From Anaerolineales bacterium (lineage in GTDB: Bacteria > Chloroflexota > Anaerolineae > Anaerolineales > UBA11858), in assembly GCA_024763275.1 (NCBI GenBank), contig JANTFT010000010.1, positions 1-54,232 of the forward strand: DNA of 54,232 nucleotides, given 5' to 3'. Position numbers and translations under genes: made by a program. Position 1 is the stretch's first letter. Each line of letters starts with the position of its first letter. The notes under the pieces were generated by a model that saw only the letters and a program-made list of their open reading frames with translations, made no database searches and had not been told where the DNA came from. This document shows positions 8,341-17,322 of this stretch, piece after piece.

Positions 8341-8829
8341 ATGATCAATATTCAGAACCTGTCTGACTTTTTTGCCCGGAACGTGGAAATCGTTAAAATG
8401 CAATCCCAGGGACTCACCCATGAGGACAGCCTGATCCAGCTGCCCTTCCGGAGCAACTGTCTCAACTGGGTGGTCGGCCACCTGCTAGCCAACCGCTGCA
8501 ACATCCTGGCGCTGCTGGGCGCGGAGGATCTCCGGCCCGGGGTTGATCTCGCCCATTATGAGCGGGAATCAGACCCCATCCTGGAAGATGGCCCGGGAGT
8601 CCTGCACCTGGAGGAGCTGCTCGGCCATCTGGATGAATCCCAAAGGCGCCTGGCAGAGGCCCTGCAAAGTGAAACAGAGGTGTCTCTCCAGCGGGAAGCC
8701 CCCTACCGTGACCATCCGGAGCGTCCCCTGTCCTACTGGCTGTTCTTCTTATACTTCCATGACTGCTATCATGTCGGCCAGACCGAGATCCTCCGCCAGG
8801 CGGCGGGAGCGGATGATAAGATCATCTGA
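8341..8829 (+). CDS. DinB-superfamily protein
   Basis: 162 residues, a predicted four-helix bundle. The metal-binding His triad of the DinB/YfiT fold is visible: His47 in NWVVGHLLANR, and His140 and His144 in FHDCYHVGQTEILR. Members include thiol-dependent transferases and damage-inducible proteins; the substrate here is unknown. AAGGA precedes the ATG. Confidence 0.8.
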   Translation: MINIQNLSDFFARNVEIVKMQSQGLTHEDSLIQLPFRSNCLNWVVGHLLANRCNILALLGAEDLRPGVDLAHYERESDPILEDGPGVLHLEELLGHLDESQRRLAEALQSETEVSLQREAPYRDHPERPLSYWLFFLYFHDCYHVGQTEILRQAAGADDKII

Positions 8830-8862
8830 ACCCTCCTCGTGATTTGAGATCACGCCATACTT

Positions 8863-9984
8863 ATGATCAAACACTCAACCTCGCATAGATTGATTCGCTC
8901 TCTGATGGCGATCAGCGGATTGCTGATACTGGCGGCTTGTGGGGGAAAGACAGAGATCGAAGAACCCACCCTGCCTCCCCGGGTCATCGACCTGGAGCTG
9001 GGGCTTTCCTTTCCCCCAGTAAGTGACCAGCAAGAACGCCAGTTCACCTCCGAGCAGCTGGATATCCTCCAGATCCGGCTGGTGCGTTTTGCTGAAGATT
9101 GGGTACTCCGCGAACCTCAGCCGGGGCAGTTCAACTGGGACCCGCTAGACCAGCGCCTGGCCTGGGTCAATGAAAATGGGATCTCGCTCTTGCTTACCAT
9201 TCAGGCAAATGGGCCGGAATGGGCCTGTGATCCTGAAAGACAAAACCAGCGTTCCTGTGTTTTCAGCCAGCCGGAAGAGTTTCAGTCTTATCTGGAAGCC
9301 CTTTTATCCCGCTACCCGAACCAGATAGCCAAGATCCAATTCGGGAACGAATGGACCTCGGATTACTGGTATGCCGGATCTGCGGAGGATTTCACACTTT
9401 TTCACAACCTGATGTATGCGGCGGTCCAGGAATACTCTCCCCAGACCGAGGTGGTGCTGGGCGGCTTTTCCAGCGGGACTCTCAGCGCTCTGGCTTACTG
9501 CCAGGGAGCAATCGAGCGCTGGCACGACCAGGAAGGTACTCCCCATCCTCGTGAAGACGCAGCCATTCTATGCGACAATCCCGCTTATCAGGCCGGGGTA
9601 CAGAGGTCTCTCTATGTGCTGGAGACCGCCAAATACGATTGGATAGATCTCCATTTTTATGATACTGTCGAGGATTGGCCAGCGTTATTGCAAACATTCA
9701 AGGATTTCTACCCAACCGACAAACCTTATCTGGTCTCGGAATTCGGGGGACCCAATCTGATCTGGGAGCAGCCCTACAGCGACAGCTTCCAGGCTGAGCG
9801 CCTGGCGCAGTACATTCAAACCCTGGACGAAATGGGCATCCCCGAGGCCTACTACTTCAAATTAGTTCAGAGCGACAGCGCTAATCCTGCCCACCGGGAA
9901 TCAGGTTTGTTCAAATCACAACTCGGAATCCTGACAAAAAAGCCGGCTTATGACACGTTTCTCTCATTTGCGAAAAGGAAATGA
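8863..9984 (+). CDS. glycoside hydrolase clan A-like lipoprotein
   Basis: 373 residues with a lipoprotein signal ending LAAC (Cys26). The mature domain reads as a TIM barrel: RLVRFAEDWVLREPQPGQFNWDPLD near the start, then KIQFGNEWTS with Glu163 after Asn (typical acid/base position) and KPYLVSEFGG with Glu293 (typical nucleophile position). The two Glu residues and the NE motif fit clan GH-A enzymes. The specific family and sugar are not evident. No clear ribosome site; a 6-bp inverted repeat CGTGAT/ATCACG lies at 8838-8854 just upstream. It is followed by a strong terminator at 10059. Confidence 0.75.
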   Translation: MIKHSTSHRLIRSLMAISGLLILAACGGKTEIEEPTLPPRVIDLELGLSFPPVSDQQERQFTSEQLDILQIRLVRFAEDWVLREPQPGQFNWDPLDQRLAWVNENGISLLLTIQANGPEWACDPERQNQRSCVFSQPEEFQSYLEALLSRYPNQIAKIQFGNEWTSDYWYAGSAEDFTLFHNLMYAAVQEYSPQTEVVLGGFSSGTLSALAYCQGAIERWHDQEGTPHPREDAAILCDNPAYQAGVQRSLYVLETAKYDWIDLHFYDTVEDWPALLQTFKDFYPTDKPYLVSEFGGPNLIWEQPYSDSFQAERLAQYIQTLDEMGIPEAYYFKLVQSDSANPAHRESGLFKSQLGILTKKPAYDTFLSFAKRK

Positions 9985-10058
9985 CGCCCTGCTGGTAAAG
10001 TGGCCCCTCCCCCTATCCCGGTTTCATCCGGGTAAGACTCTCTGGAGTGGTTAAATTC

Positions 10059-10095
10059 GAAGCGGGGGCCCGTGGGGCCCCCGCTTCTTCGTTTT
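10059..10095. terminator. bidirectional hairpin terminator
   Basis: Perfect 13-bp stem GAAGCGGGGGCCC/GGGCCCCCGCTTC with a GTG loop between the convergent genes ending at 9984 and 10112. A T-rich tail (TTCGTTTT) follows on the plus strand; on the minus strand the tail is TCGAATTTAA. Confidence 0.8.
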
Positions 10096-10111
10096 CCAAC
10101 CTATCGGCTGC

Positions 10112-11029
10112 TTACCCCTTATTCACCTGAGTCTGGTTTCCGGCCGCGGCCGCGGCGATCTGGCCTCCCATCACGCCGTCCATGGGATAGACGATCACCA
10201 TGGCGCTCTCTTCCTTGGAAATGTCCAGCAGGGCCTGGATCTGGCGCAGCTCCAGGGAGCCTTCCGCTTCGGATAACACCCTGGAGGCATCGGCCAGGGA
10301 GTTGGCCACCTTGACCTCGGCGTCGGCCTGGATCTGTTTGGCTTTGGCAGCGCGCTCCGCCCGGGCGATCACGGCCAGCTCTTCTACCAGGGATGGCGGG
10401 GTGCCCACGTCGGTGATGCGGACAGCCCGCACATTGATACCGTAGTCAGATGCCGCTCCATCAATGATCGCTTTCAGATCGGTAGCAATACGTTCCGTTT
10501 CGCTCAGCAGGGGCCGCAGGTCATTCCCGCCAATAGTGCTTTTCAGGGCCTCCATGGAAGCCCATTCGGTGGTCTTCCAGTAATCCTGCACAGCGATGGC
10601 TGCTTTTTCGGGGTTTTCCACCTCCAGCTCGATCGCAGCGGTGACGTCAATGGGAATGTTGTCCTTGGTCAGGGTTTTGGTGGCTTTCACCTCATAGGTC
10701 TGGATGCGCACATCCAGGATGCGGGCCACAGAGTAGATGAAAGGGGGGATGATGAACAGCCCGGGGCCGCGGGTGCCAACCGATTTGCCCAGGCGCAGCA
10801 GCACCAGGCGCTCCCATTGGGGCAGGATGTAAAACATCCCGGCGATGATATTGGCCAGCCACAAGATCACTACGGTCTTGATTCCCCCGGTCAGCAGTTT
10901 GCCGGCATAGGCTCCAGTCCATACCCGGCTGAAATCCGGCAGGGCGATCAACAGCCACAAGGGCACGAAGATCACCAACCTGATGAAATTACGGATAAAC
11001 ACCTGCACTGGATTCTTGACGATCGACAT
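10112..11029 (-). CDS. SPFH/band 7 (stomatin/prohibitin-like) membrane protein
   Basis: I place the start at the ATG at 11029, which has AAGGAG upstream (305 residues); a longer frame exists but lacks support. Two hydrophobic segments sit near residues 12-35 and 48-75. The SPFH domain follows, with PQWERLVLLRLGK, GPGLFIIPPF and the strands through TLTKDNIPIDVTAAIE. After it come GINVRAVRITDVGTPPSL and a coiled coil rich in Ala/Glu/Lys (RAERAAKAKQIQADAEV). Such proteins oligomerise in the membrane and organise microdomains or protease partners. No NfeD-type partner is adjacent. Confidence 0.9.
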   Translation of the reverse strand: MSIVKNPVQVFIRNFIRLVIFVPLWLLIALPDFSRVWTGAYAGKLLTGGIKTVVILWLANIIAGMFYILPQWERLVLLRLGKSVGTRGPGLFIIPPFIYSVARILDVRIQTYEVKATKTLTKDNIPIDVTAAIELEVENPEKAAIAVQDYWKTTEWASMEALKSTIGGNDLRPLLSETERIATDLKAIIDGAASDYGINVRAVRITDVGTPPSLVEELAVIARAERAAKAKQIQADAEVKVANSLADASRVLSEAEGSLELRQIQALLDISKEESAMVIVYPMDGVMGGQIAAAAAGNQTQVNKG

Positions 11030-11424
11030 GACACTCTCCTTTTTATAAGCTGGACAATACCAGCTAAAGCGGCCCCAACGGGTCAATCAGGCTGTTCCCG
11101 GGAAAAATGGAAATCAAGTTCAAGGCAAAGCGGGGCTGGCTTCAATACTGCCTCAGCCGGACAAGAGGGCGATCTTCCCTCAGGGAAGGATCTTCAGAGA
11201 TTTTCCATTCCCCAATCTGACCTTATCAATATACGTGATAAAGACCGGGAAAGTTGCAAAGACCGGGCTGAAAACACACCTCAATCCTCATCCGCAGGGA
11301 TGGGAAAGTGTTCTTTCTCCAAGTGCTCCACAAGCCAGCTCTCGATCAAGAACAGCAGGGGCTGGCCGGATTGAGAGCTACTTAGCACTGATCAGTTGTG
11401 CTGTATGCCCGGCTATTCTTCCGA
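11030..11424. other. intergenic region without recognised gene
   Basis: No credible reading frame. An interrupted palindrome TTATCA-N7-TGATAA (11223-11241) could be an operator. The promoter of the SPFH gene should lie here, but I see no consensus hexamers. Confidence 0.4.
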
Positions 11425-12801
11425 TCATTTGCGGTAATTGACCAAGGGATAGGTTTCACCCACCAGCTGGTTGTACCCCCCACCTGGTCCAAGTCTTCCT
11501 CTGTTAATGATCATCGACCAGTTTTCGGAGCGTTGATAAGGTTCCCCCCAATAGCAAACACCTTCCCTATTCTCCTTAAAGCTCTGTGTAGCAGTAAGTG
11601 TGCCTGACAACACACAGGTCGCAGGATCAAGAGTGCCGGTGAAGTATTTCTCCAGGGTAGTCTGACAGTAATCGCCATCCCCATAGTCGGTTACATATTC
11701 TATCAGCACACTCCCGCTTGCCTGACCACCAGCGCTCATTGAAAAAGTGATATCAAAATGATTGTCATCATCCCGCACATAGAGCTGGTCATCGACAATT
11801 TTGATCACCTCCCCGGAATTCACCGACAGGATCTCCTCATAAACGGATTCACAGTTTGCCACAGCCTCATCCGGGCAATCGCCCTGGCTGGCGCGGTCCT
11901 CCAGGCAGGCCTGGTAAGGAGAGAAATCCCCGCAGTGTTTGTCTCCAGCCTGTAATTCTGGCAGGATGGTTTCATCCCAGTAGCCTGTATACAACCAGTT
12001 AGCCTCACAGCTCTCACCCTGCCCGGACTGTGCTTGCATCTCAGGCTCACCCACGTCCCCTGCTACCTGCTGGCGGGCTTCCTCGATCTTCTCCGCCGTG
12101 CAGTCAGAAATCCCGGCTGCCTGGGCGAGGGCCGCCTGACTCTGCAGGAAGCGCCCCACGCCTTTTTCCAGCAGACGATTCAGCTCAGCCTTCCCTACAG
12201 ATCGGGCCTCTTTGATGACCAACTTACGAATTACCCCTTCGCTCAGACTTCCGCCGGAAAGCACGATCTTGGCAGCTTCCGGGCCCACATTACGCAGAAT
12301 CCGCCGGCCAACCGGGCCCACAGCGGTCCAGATCCTGGCTCCGGTACGTTTCAGGGAATGCCACATGCGGGTGAAGAACCTGCGCCGATCTCCCCGGAGT
12401 TTATGTAAGAACCCAATGCGCTGGTTCAGTTTGGCCTCCTCGGCCTTGCAGTAGTCATTCAGGATTTGCAGCTCACAGGTCTTCCCTGCTGATTGATAGG
12501 CTGCCCGCAGCTGGCGGCAGCTGTCGTTCAACTCGTTGCGCTGCTGTTTGGTAGCGTGGATCAAATATCCCAGAGCTTCTTTGCCATCAGCAGCATTTGT
12601 CTGAGGGGCCTCTTGGACAGCGTCTGAGGTCTGACCGTCTTCCTCTTCATCAGCTTCGTCCAGGAGGATCGAGTGGCTCGCATACGCTAAGGAAACCGAC
12701 TCATTCAGGGATCCTTCAGCAGGTGATTGGGCTGTCACCGGGCTAATCGGGAGCAGTCCCACCAGAAATACGATCAATACAGCTGTGTTTCTTATCTTCA
12801 T
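11425..12801 (-). CDS. exported protein of unknown function
   Basis: 458 residues with a signal peptide (about 1-24, ending PVTAQ). An acidic stretch (DEADEEEDGQ) is followed by a helical, very basic region (about 100-220, e.g. KLRGDRRRFFTRMWHSLKRTG and VGPVGRRILRNVG). A Cys-rich middle and a C-terminal beta-rich half follow, with CQTTLEKYFTGTLDPATCVLSGTL and VCYWGEPYQRSENW. At least ten Cys suggest several disulfides outside the cell. I do not recognise a family. It starts 7 bases after the stop of the upstream lipoprotein gene, inside a GAGGAGTGAGG ribosome site, so the two form one unit. Confidence 0.7.
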   Translation of the reverse strand: MKIRNTAVLIVFLVGLLPISPVTAQSPAEGSLNESVSLAYASHSILLDEADEEEDGQTSDAVQEAPQTNAADGKEALGYLIHATKQQRNELNDSCRQLRAAYQSAGKTCELQILNDYCKAEEAKLNQRIGFLHKLRGDRRRFFTRMWHSLKRTGARIWTAVGPVGRRILRNVGPEAAKIVLSGGSLSEGVIRKLVIKEARSVGKAELNRLLEKGVGRFLQSQAALAQAAGISDCTAEKIEEARQQVAGDVGEPEMQAQSGQGESCEANWLYTGYWDETILPELQAGDKHCGDFSPYQACLEDRASQGDCPDEAVANCESVYEEILSVNSGEVIKIVDDQLYVRDDDNHFDITFSMSAGGQASGSVLIEYVTDYGDGDYCQTTLEKYFTGTLDPATCVLSGTLTATQSFKENREGVCYWGEPYQRSENWSMIINRGRLGPGGGYNQLVGETYPLVNYRK

Positions 12802-12808
12802 GATGACC

Positions 12809-13411
12809 TCACTCCTCGATCAGCGCCAGCGCTTCCAGATAGCGCAGCTGTCCATCCACCATACCAAAAGCCAGGGATTCCCCGTAGTACAGCTTTCCCC
12901 CTTTCAGGAACTGCTCCTCCAGCGGTACCTCAATGAAGGAATCCACCCCGGCCGCAACCAGCACATCTTCCATATCCATTCCGGCAGCGAACTGCTCAGG
13001 AAGGTACGGCTGAGCGGAAAGCGGTCCCACATCGCCCACGTCCAGCGGATCAACGCTGGTTAGCTCTCCATTCAGGAAGGTGTAGCTTTCACCCGCCTGG
13101 TAATATTCCCATAATTCCTGGCGGACATCTTGAAGGGCCCCGTTCTCATCATCATCCTCGTAGAACAGGATCGTGAAAGCCTCCGGGTATCCCTGCTTGA
13201 GGATCAGATCGGATTGGTCAGCTGAGAGCTGGTAGCCCTTCCCGGTCGATGACTCCTGGGCGGTTTTACCGAACTCCAGCGGGGCAGATTGAAACCAGAG
13301 GCATCCACTGCCCAGCAGGAGAAGGCCGGCGGCCAGCAGCCAGGTCAGCCTGCGCCTGCCAGCAGGCCTGAACTTTGCAGATCGTGATGGTAGAGATCCT
13401 GCCACAGTCAT
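12809..13411 (-). CDS. lipoprotein of unknown function, partner of 11425-12801
   Basis: The ATG at 13411 lies 10 bases after AAGGAG, better placed than the GTG at 13420; this gives 200 residues. An unusually long basic N-terminus (residues 1-23) precedes a membrane segment and lipobox LLLGSGC. The mature protein is acidic, alpha/beta, with FTILFYEDDDENGALQDVRQELWEYY and repeated hydrophobic-acidic stretches. No family is recognised. It is the first gene of a two-gene exported-protein unit. Confidence 0.65.
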   Translation of the reverse strand: MTVAGSLPSRSAKFRPAGRRRLTWLLAAGLLLLGSGCLWFQSAPLEFGKTAQESSTGKGYQLSADQSDLILKQGYPEAFTILFYEDDDENGALQDVRQELWEYYQAGESYTFLNGELTSVDPLDVGDVGPLSAQPYLPEQFAAGMDMEDVLVAAGVDSFIEVPLEEQFLKGGKLYYGESLAFGMVDGQLRYLEALALIEE

Positions 13412-13681
13412 GATAAGCACTCCTTTACTCTCTTTCCTGGACCGTCGTCGCAGTGTACGGCAAATTGCTCCAGGAGAATTTCTGCCTGGAATTTCAACTT
13501 GGCTGCAGTGCGGGTCTCGATGTATTTAATTTAACATGCCGCACCGGGTGATCAAAATAGACATCTGAATTTTACACACTTTTTTCCTAGGGGCAAATTG
13601 ATTTATGTCACTTTTCGCGTTCTTGTGCCCTGCCCGTCCAGGACAGGGGGGTAAGTCTTTTTTCCTGTTACTTCCTCATGA

Positions 13682-13694
13682 TAAAATAGCCTCA
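13682..13694 (+). promoter_or_regulatory. putative leaderless start: -10 box directly before rarA
   Basis: TAAAAT (13682-13687) ends six bases before the rarA ATG (13694), and there is no Shine-Dalgarno. Transcription would begin at or next to the A of the start codon. No good -35 is seen. Confidence 0.4.
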
Positions 13695-15103
13695 TGGATC
13701 TATTCGATCATGCCCTGGAGGAGGATCTCAAGCGCAAAGCCCCCCTGGCGGCCCGCCTGCGGCCCCGCACCCTGGCTGAATTTGTCGGCCAGGAAGAGAT
13801 CGTCGGCGAGGGCAAGCTGCTCTACCGGGCCATCATGGCTGACCGGCTGTTCTCCTCGCTGATCTTCTGGGGCCCTCCCGGGACAGGCAAGACCACCCTG
13901 GCCATGGTGATCGCCAACCACACCCAGTCCCATTTCACCAGCCTTTCGGCTGTGATGGCCGGCAAGGCAGACCTGCGCCAGGTCATCGCCCAGGCAGAAG
14001 AGCTGCGGAAAATGTACCGGAAACGGACCATCCTCTTCGTGGACGAGGTCCACCGCTGGAACAAGGCCCAGCAGGACGGCCTGCTGCCCCACGTAGAGAA
14101 CGGCACCATCACCCTGATCGGGGCCACCACGGAAAATCCTTACTTTGAGGTCAACCGGGCTCTGGTATCCCGCTCGCGAATCTTCCAGCTGAAATCGTTG
14201 ACAGACGAGGACATCCGCACTTTGATCGAACGGGCCCTGGCTGATGAGGAGCGGGGCTACGGCAGTCTGGACATCATCCTGGACGAGGACGCTCTGGCCC
14301 ACCTGATCCGGGTTGCCGGCGGCGATGCCCGCAATGCCCTCAACGCCCTGGAGCTGGCAGTTGAATCCACTCCCCCGGATGAAGGGGGTATCATCCACGT
14401 TACCCTGGACGTGGCCCAGGATTCCATCCAGCGCCGGGCTGTGCTGTACGATAAGGACGGCGACGCTCATTACGACACCATCTCGGCTTTCATTAAGTCC
14501 ATCCGCGGCTCGGATCCCGACGCCGCTCTCTACTGGCTGGCCAAGATGCTCTATGCCGGGGAGGACCCCCGCTTCATTCTCCGGCGCCTGATCATTTCCG
14601 CCGGGGAGGATATCGGCCTGGCCGATCCTCAGGGGCTGGTGGTGGCCAATGCTGCTGCCCAGGCTTTTGACTACATTGGCCTTCCGGAAGGGATCTACCC
14701 GATCGTGGAAGCGGTGCTCTACCTGGCAACCGCTCCCAAATCCAACTCTGCGGGGGCTTATTTCAAGGCTTACGATCTGATTGAAAAGTCCGGACGCACG
14801 GGAGTACCGGATCACCTCAAGGACGCCAGCCGGGATGGCAAAGCTCTCGGCCACGGCCAGGGCTACCGCTACCCTCACGCTCACCCGGATCACTTCACCC
14901 CTCAGCAGTACCTTCCGGATGGGCTGCTGGGCACCTACTTTTACAAACCGTCCAGTCAGGGCAGCGAACCAGAAATAGCAGAACGGCTTGCTCGCTGGCG
15001 GGAAGCCCAGCGGAAAGCCCTGGACATCAAATCCACAGAAGAAGTCCCTGACCTGACTGAAGAAGAGATCAAATCCATCAAGACCCGCCATAAAAAAGGC
15101 TGA
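13694..15103 (+). CDS. rarA: replication-associated recombination AAA+ ATPase RarA/MgsA
   Basis: 469 residues. Walker A is GPPGTGKTT (60-68), Walker [12 protein letters not shown] (113-123), sensor 1 LIGATTENP, and the arginine-finger region [10 protein letters not shown]. The C-terminal half carries the conserved [19 protein letters not shown] and the tail motif [18 protein letters not shown]. RarA acts at stalled or damaged replication forks, with single-stranded DNA and SSB. The length is a little over the usual 420-450 because of an acidic/basic C-terminal extension. hom starts 5 bases after the stop. A frame of identical length on the opposite strand is a shadow. Confidence 0.95.
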   Translation: MDLFDHALEEDLKRKAPLAARLRPRTLAEFVGQEEIVGEGKLLYRAIMADRLFSSLIFWGPPGTGKTTLAMVIANHTQSHFTSLSAVMAGKADLRQVIAQAEELRKMYRKRTILFVDEVHRWNKAQQDGLLPHVENGTITLIGATTENPYFEVNRALVSRSRIFQLKSLTDEDIRTLIERALADEERGYGSLDIILDEDALAHLIRVAGGDARNALNALELAVESTPPDEGGIIHVTLDVAQDSIQRRAVLYDKDGDAHYDTISAFIKSIRGSDPDAALYWLAKMLYAGEDPRFILRRLIISAGEDIGLADPQGLVVANAAAQAFDYIGLPEGIYPIVEAVLYLATAPKSNSAGAYFKAYDLIEKSGRTGVPDHLKDASRDGKALGHGQGYRYPHAHPDHFTPQQYLPDGLLGTYFYKPSSQGSEPEIAERLARWREAQRKALDIKSTEEVPDLTEEEIKSIKTRHKKG

Positions 15104-15108
15104 GGCCA

Positions 15109-16164
15109 ATGTCCCCCATTCCTCCCCCGTTTCCAGAATTCAAGATCGCGCTGCTGGGGTTCGGCAACGTCGGTCAGGCACTGGCTGAGCTGCTGCTGGA
15201 AAAAAAGCGGGACCTGATCGCTAAGCCTGGAATTGGCTTCCGGGTAGTGGGGATTGGCACGGGAACTCATGGATGGGCCGTTGATCCGCGGGGACTGCCC
15301 CTTCAAGATGTGCTGGATGCCTGCAGGGCTGGCGGGGACCTGGAAAGGTTTTCTTCCAGCCCGATCCACGACAGCGCCGGGTTCATCAAAAAATGTGGGG
15401 CTGACGCCCTGGTAGAAACCACTCCGGTCAATTACCAGACCGGGGAGCCGGCCCTGACCTATCTCCGGGATGCGCTGAGGGGCGGGATGCATGCCATCAC
15501 AGCCAATAAGGGGCCGGTGGTGCACGGCTACCGGGAGCTCTCCAGCCTGGCCCATCGGAACCGGGTGCACTTTTATTTTGAGTCCGCGGTGATGGACGGC
15601 GCCCCGGTATTTTCAATTGCCCGCTGCGGCCTGCCTGGTGCAGTTGTGAGCGGCTTTTCAGGGATCTTGAATTCAACTACCAACCTGATCCTTTCCCGCA
15701 TGGAACGCGGTGAGACCCAGGCTGAAGCCATCGCCTACGCCCAGTCGATAGGCATCGCTGAATCCGATCCCAGCGGCGATTTGGACGGCTGGGATGCTGC
15801 CGTGAAAGTCGCTGCCCTGGCCACAGTGCTGATGGACATACCCCTCACTCCAGACCAGGTCCAGCGAACAGGCATCCGGGGATTAACCCCTGATCTGATC
15901 CAGGACGCCGCTGAAAAAGGCCAGCGCTGGAAGCTGGTTTGTTCTGCTGAGCGGGACTCCAGCAGTCCCCTGGGAATATCTGCCGCTGTTCAGCCGCTCC
16001 TGGTCAGCCCGGAATCCCAGCTCTACAACATCACCGGCACATCCGCTCTGCTGGAAATAACCAGCGACGTGCTGGGAACTCTGACCCTGATCGAGGACGA
16101 TCCCTCTCCCCGTACTACAGCCTACGGTCTGCTAGCCGATTTACTTAACGCCTTTAGGAATTGA
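15109..16164 (+). CDS. hom: homoserine dehydrogenase
   Basis: 351 residues. NAD(P)-binding LLGFGNVGQAL (14-24), then the substrate-site signatures ITANKGPVV, GFSGILNSTTNLIL and DPSGDLDGWDAAVK. It reduces aspartate semialdehyde to homoserine, for threonine and methionine synthesis. The protein ends soon after the catalytic domain, so it lacks the C-terminal ACT domain that gives feedback control in longer forms. It is cotranscribed with rarA (5-base gap), a pairing without obvious functional logic. Confidence 0.9.
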   Translation: MSPIPPPFPEFKIALLGFGNVGQALAELLLEKKRDLIAKPGIGFRVVGIGTGTHGWAVDPRGLPLQDVLDACRAGGDLERFSSSPIHDSAGFIKKCGADALVETTPVNYQTGEPALTYLRDALRGGMHAITANKGPVVHGYRELSSLAHRNRVHFYFESAVMDGAPVFSIARCGLPGAVVSGFSGILNSTTNLILSRMERGETQAEAIAYAQSIGIAESDPSGDLDGWDAAVKVAALATVLMDIPLTPDQVQRTGIRGLTPDLIQDAAEKGQRWKLVCSAERDSSSPLGISAAVQPLLVSPESQLYNITGTSALLEITSDVLGTLTLIEDDPSPRTTAYGLLADLLNAFRN

Positions 16165-16166
16165 AA

Positions 16167-16201
16167 ATTGAAGATTGAAGATTAAATATTCAATCTTCAA
16201 T
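16167..16201. terminator. convergent hairpin built from ATTGAAG units
   Basis: Perfect 13-bp stem ATTGAAGATTGAA/TTCAATCTTCAAT with a 9-base AT-rich loop, between the stops of hom (16164) and the minus-strand gene (16190), overlapping the latter's last codons. The left arm is itself made of ATTGAAG-like direct repeats. Confidence 0.6.
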
Positions 16202-17122
16202 GGCTATCACCGCCCCCACACCCACACGGATGAAATCCTCACTAAAAGCATTCCGGAACATGCCGATGGCCCGGTCGCCGGTGCAGTGGCAGGGGGCAAC
16301 GTATTTAACGCCCAACCGCTGGAATTCCTTGATGATGGAACTCACCCTGGCATCACTGGCACTCCCCAGATGGAATCCACCCACTACCAGGTAAATATCT
16401 TCTTTGTACTGGCGTTTCGCTTCCAGCACCATGTTGTCCACACCGGGATGGGCGCACCCGGTGATGACAACCAGCCCCCTGGTGGTGTCGATCACCAGAG
16501 CCTGCTCAGGAGGCGGTCCGGGCATTTCCCCAGTCGTGTAGATCCGGTCAGCGATTTTGGTTCCGGGCCGGCACTCGATCAGCCGGGCCCGGGCGCTCAG
16601 CTGGTTTTTGAATGCGGTTGAAAAAGAGGGTGGAACGTAAATGTCCGGATCCGCCCCTGCTGCGAGCAAAGCCTGCAGACCGCCGGTGTGGTCACTGTGT
16701 TCATGAGACAGGACCACTTTCTGGATTTCAGCGGGATCGATATCCAGAGCTGCCAGATTGGAAAGCAGGATAGTCCCGGATCCACCAGTATCAAAGAGCA
16801 CGAGCTGATCCTGGTAAGCAACCAGCGCAGAAAACCCCCAGGCATTCTCCAGGCCGGCTTTATAGGCGTAATTGTCATAGACGATGGTGATGGTGATCAT
16901 ATCCTCTCTTCCCCCGGCTTCCTCTTCTGGCAGCGGCGACGGCAGGGGAGTGACAGTTGGGGTGGGCAGTGGTGTGTTCGTAGGCGGCACAGAGGTTTGA
17001 GTTGGAATGGCTTTGGAAAGCGAGTTGCCTGCTGACGAGAGGGCAGCTTCGCAACCAGAAAGGATACTAACCAGCAGAATTCCCACTAGAATCAGCCCAA
17101 CCAGTTTTGTTTTCTTCTCCAT
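16190..17122 (-). CDS. exported lipoprotein with metallo-beta-lactamase fold (COG1237-like)
   Basis: 310 residues. The lipoprotein signal ends ILSGC (Cys24). A Pro/Thr spacer (about 40-66) leads to the hydrolase domain. Metal ligands are visible in LSHEHSDHTGG (His140, His142, Asp144, His145), then TGCAHPG (His225) and VVGGFHLG. The order, with GCAHPG and the terminal PCHCTGD, resembles the COG1237 group annotated as dihydropterin-ribofuranosyl-aminobenzene-phosphate synthase-like. Cytosolic relatives are the norm, so the lipobox and spacer are unusual. AGGAA precedes the ATG. The reaction is unknown. Confidence 0.85.
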   Translation of the reverse strand: MEKKTKLVGLILVGILLVSILSGCEAALSSAGNSLSKAIPTQTSVPPTNTPLPTPTVTPLPSPLPEEEAGGREDMITITIVYDNYAYKAGLENAWGFSALVAYQDQLVLFDTGGSGTILLSNLAALDIDPAEIQKVVLSHEHSDHTGGLQALLAAGADPDIYVPPSFSTAFKNQLSARARLIECRPGTKIADRIYTTGEMPGPPPEQALVIDTTRGLVVITGCAHPGVDNMVLEAKRQYKEDIYLVVGGFHLGSASDARVSSIIKEFQRLGVKYVAPCHCTGDRAIGMFRNAFSEDFIRVGVGAVIAIED

Positions 17123-17147
17123 CAGACGCTGTTCCTGATATGCATTA

Positions 17148-17153
17148 ATTATA
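17148..17153 (-). promoter_or_regulatory. possible -10 box for the MBL-fold lipoprotein
   Basis: TATAAT on the minus strand about 25 bases before the ATG at 17122. A weak TTTGTC lies 16 bases further upstream. Confidence 0.35.
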
Positions 17154-17322
17154 CGACTCTCGTTTCACAGACAAACCCGGATTCTTCAGTCTTTTCTACT
17201 ATCCCTCACCTTACAGGGCTGTAATAACCGGCGGGGACCGGGCTGGAGGGTTATTTCTTTGATTATAATGAAAGTGCTTTTCAGGTCATCCCGCTGGAAC
17301 TCCGAGCCAGCGGTCAGGAATT

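Noticed and set aside
13700..15109. 469-codon open frame antisense to rarA
   Set aside because: It has the same length as rarA on the other strand, no ribosome site and low-complexity, motif-free translation; a codon-usage shadow.
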